Below are positions 6,255 through 7,519 of a stretch of DNA of 7,519 bases, in pieces (position 1 is the first letter of the stretch; every line of letters begins with the position of its first letter). Location: assembly GCA_010672185.1 (NCBI GenBank), contig JAAHHL010000307.1:1-7519 (forward strand), read 5' to 3'. Position numbers and translations under genes: made by a program. A model generated the notes under the pieces. That model ran no database searches, had not been told where the DNA came from, and worked only from the letters and a program-made list of their open reading frames with translations. This stretch comes from Caldora sp. SIO3E6. Its GTDB lineage: Bacteria; Cyanobacteriota; Cyanobacteriia; Cyanobacteriales; Coleofasciculaceae.

Positions 6255-6276
6255 ACAAGGGGCTTAAGCCCCTTGT
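6255..6276 (-). terminator. 22-bp perfect palindrome downstream of uma2, candidate terminator
   Basis: Bases 6255-6276 form a perfect 22-bp dyad centred on CTTAAG, with AAGGGGC arms. It begins 19 bases past the uma2 stop. A transcript would fold with a TTAA loop and a 9-bp GC-rich stem, followed by TTACTT, which is only weakly U-rich. A half-copy (AGCCCCTT, 6281-6288) lies just before it. It could terminate uma2 transcripts or simply be a dispersed palindrome. Confidence 0.45.
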
Positions 6277-6294
6277 CTGAAGCCCCTTATAAAT

Positions 6295-6912
6295 TCATAA
6301 CAGCTTACTCCCTGCTGCAAAAATTTGGTTAGCAGTCAGCTCAAGATTCGGAAAAATTGAAGAAATAAGCTGCTCTTCATGGCGAAAAAGCTGCTTTTGA
6401 TACTTATCCCCATCCAGAGTGCAGATAGTCAGAGTCGGTTGCTTGGGGTTGCCAATATAGTCTCTACCCCCTAACCCTAAATAATCCACAATCCAATATT
6501 CAGGAACACCGAACAAAGCATAATCTTCTGTTTTGCGAGCATAATCATTTTGCCAATTGGTACTGACAACCTCGACGATAAGTTTAATGGAACTTCCCAG
6601 AGTAATGACAGGTTCTTGCTGCCATAGGGGTTCATAAACTAATTGCTTTTGATCTAATATCAGTAAATCTGGACGAAAAGCAGTTTCTGTGCCTAAAACC
6701 TTGACAAGACAGCGATAAGGGATTAAAAAATTCTCATTGTTGTTGTCAATGGCAACATTCAGTTTTCTACCAATAAAGGCAGCAACCTGTTCATGGGGGC
6801 CAGTAGGTTCGATTTCAATTAATTCCCCATCTATAAGTTCATAACCATCATTGTCGCCATACTGCTCAATGAATTCACGGATGGTTAATTGTTGTGGCAG
6901 CAGCTGAAGCAT
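6295..6912 (-). CDS. Uma2-family (DUF820) PD-(D/E)XK nuclease-like protein
   Basis: At 205 residues this is full length for the Uma2 family, which is greatly expanded in cyanobacteria. Family signatures appear in order: YELIDGELIEIEP (24-36), FRPDLLIL (79-86), LIVEVVST (111-118) and KTEDYALFGVPEYWIVD (127-143). The predicted PD-(D/E)XK site is D82, E114 and K127, all present, so the fold should be catalytically intact. The family is annotated as putative endonuclease, but its biological role is unresolved. Start ATG 6912 is followed directly by the N-terminal helix typical of the family, and a heptamer array begins at the adjacent upstream base, leaving no Shine-Dalgarno sequence. It is a stand-alone gene bounded by repeats, with a palindrome after the stop. 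Confidence 0.93.
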   Translation of the reverse strand: MLQLLPQQLTIREFIEQYGDNDGYELIDGELIEIEPTGPHEQVAAFIGRKLNVAIDNNNENFLIPYRCLVKVLGTETAFRPDLLILDQKQLVYEPLWQQEPVITLGSSIKLIVEVVSTNWQNDYARKTEDYALFGVPEYWIVDYLGLGGRDYIGNPKQPTLTICTLDGDKYQKQLFRHEEQLISSIFPNLELTANQIFAAGSKLL

Positions 6913-6961
6913 TAGGTTTTAGGTTTTAGGTAGCAGGTAGCAGGTAGCAGGTGGCAGGTTA
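6913..6961. repeat. Heptamer array abutting the uma2 start codon
   Basis: Seven consecutive 7-base units of the form NAGGTNN on the + strand: TAGGTTT twice, TAGGTAG, CAGGTAG twice, CAGGTGG, CAGGTTA. The array starts at the base next to the uma2 ATG, so the whole proximal leader of this gene is tandem repeat. Two subtypes (GGTTT and GGTAGCA) suggest successive expansions. Confidence 0.85.
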
Positions 6962-6980
6962 GTATTGTAGAACTGGTATC
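6956..6980. repeat. 25-bp direct repeat shared with the MNT upstream region
   Basis: This sequence matches 5933-5957 with two mismatches and the same orientation, about 1 kb apart. In both places it follows an AGGT-type heptamer array upstream of a minus-strand gene. It overlaps what looks like one arm of the 72-bp inverted-repeat element; here it is followed by the palindrome AGCAATTGCT (6981-6990) instead of the second arm. Confidence 0.7.
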
Positions 6981-6990
6981 AGCAATTGCT

Positions 6991-7032
6991 ACAAACAACA
7001 AACAACAAACGACAAACAACAAACAACAAACC
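6991..7032. repeat. ACAAACA heptamer repeat, six copies, abutting the sppA stop
   Basis: Six tandem 7-base units (four exact ACAAACA, one ACAAACG, one ACAAACC). The array ends at 7032, immediately next to the sppA stop codon at 7035-7033. On the minus strand transcript it reads as repeated UGUUUGU, an unstructured 3' tail. Confidence 0.9.
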
Positions 7033-7519
7033 TCAATCAATCCGCCAGTTGAAAGGCAACCGTGCATAGACACCCCTAGGATCATCCATATCTGAGAGCA
7101 TCTCCACCTCCTTTTGTAGCTTCAGCAATTCTACAGTTAGTGGAGCCGGAAGGTTTAGCTTTTGTGTATCTGCCTCACTAGTGAGCTTTTTCAAAATCCT
7201 CTCTTCTAGGCTAGGAGAATCTTTGTACTCTTGGATTTCCCAATCATCTCCTAGCTTTGCCTGCTGCGCTGCATATTCAATTGCTTTATCAATACCACCA
7301 ATCTCGTCTACCAAACCAAGTTTCTTCGCCTCTACACCAGACCATACCCTTCCTTGAGCAATTTCTTCTACCTTTTGTCTGGGCATTTTCCGAGATTCTG
7401 CTACCTTATCGAGAAACTGATTATAGATCTGGTCAACAGATTTTTGATAAATTGCCAGCTCTTGCTCCGTTTTCGGGCGGGTGATAGTCTGGCTATCAGC
7501 AAAACGACTAGTTTTCACA
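7033..7519 (-). CDS. sppA: Signal peptide peptidase SppA, C-terminal part (5' partial)
   Basis: About 161 residues of the C-terminal half of an SppA (protease IV) serine protease, which degrades cleaved signal peptides at the membrane. Diagnostic stretches are KVEEIAQGRVWSG followed by AKKLGLVDEIGG and AIEYAA, the conserved helical/strand region after the active site. The N-terminal hydrophobic anchor and the Ser/Lys catalytic dyad would lie outside the window. The GTG at 7518 is not a credible start, since the family continues well upstream; the gene enters from beyond 7519. The tail (LPAPLTVELLKLQKEVEML... LPFNWRID) is typical of cyanobacterial SppA. The stop TGA is directly followed by an ACAAACA-type heptamer array rather than a recognisable terminator. 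This is a housekeeping gene and may mark the edge of the accessory region. Confidence 0.93.
   Translation of the reverse strand, partial: VKTSRFADSQTITRPKTEQELAIYQKSVDQIYNQFLDKVAESRKMPRQKVEEIAQGRVWSGVEAKKLGLVDEIGGIDKAIEYAAQQAKLGDDWEIQEYKDSPSLEERILKKLTSEADTQKLNLPAPLTVELLKLQKEVEMLSDMDDPRGVYARLPFNWRID

Noticed and set aside
6991..7032. CRISPR array
   Set aside because: The units are 7 bp with no spacers, so this is a simple tandem repeat. The same applies to 6913-6961 and 6070-6104.
7257..7484. 75-codon plus-strand open frame
   Set aside because: It is antisense to sppA, whose conserved motifs are clear.

Overview
The window looks like an accessory region of a cyanobacterial chromosome, probably from a filamentous genus. 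I base this on five HIP1 octamers (GCGATCGC at 1629, 2039, 4602, 5037 and 5713), many short tandem repeats of 7 or 8 bp, several small inverted-repeat elements of MITE type, and the gene types present: nSTAND-WD40, MNT/HEPN, Uma2 and SppA. This is inferred from content and was not confirmed by any search. All convincing genes are on the minus strand, so transcription runs from high to low coordinates.

Reading in the direction of transcription, the window opens with the C-terminal part of a signal peptide peptidase SppA (7519-7033). Next come a Uma2-family PD-(D/E)XK protein (6912-6295), an MNT/HEPN toxin-antitoxin-type pair with a 4-bp ATGA overlap (5898-5578 and 5581-5186), and a 437-residue P-loop ATPase (4930-3617). 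The last gene is a very large protein (3329 to beyond base 1, at least 1109 residues). It combines a degenerate NTPase-like N-terminus, a TPR-like region, an nSTAND ATPase domain, one membrane-spanning segment and WD40 repeats, and it leaves the window inside its third WD40 repeat.

The gaps between genes are crowded with repeats. Between the ATPase and the STAND gene lies a 135-bp element with perfect 18-bp terminal inverted repeats. Upstream of the MNT gene are a 72-bp imperfect inverted-repeat element and a 210-bp MITE flanked by TAGCTA on both sides; the latter carries five copies of AAGTAAT and an internal hairpin. The gap between uma2 and sppA is largely two heptamer arrays, one starting at the base next to the uma2 start codon and the other ending at the base next to the sppA stop codon. 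A related module (degenerate heptamers plus a 25-bp sequence) lies just upstream of both the MNT and uma2 genes.

The most unusual feature is inside the STAND gene: three separate tracts of a degenerate GGAGACGC octamer repeat, in both orientations, all read in frame. The unit contains no stop codon in any of six frames, which explains how it can spread into coding sequence. The ATPase and STAND-WD40 genes may form a two-component NLR-like signalling or defence module, and with MNT/HEPN and Uma2 next to them the region resembles a defence or genome-plasticity island. That functional reading is inference.
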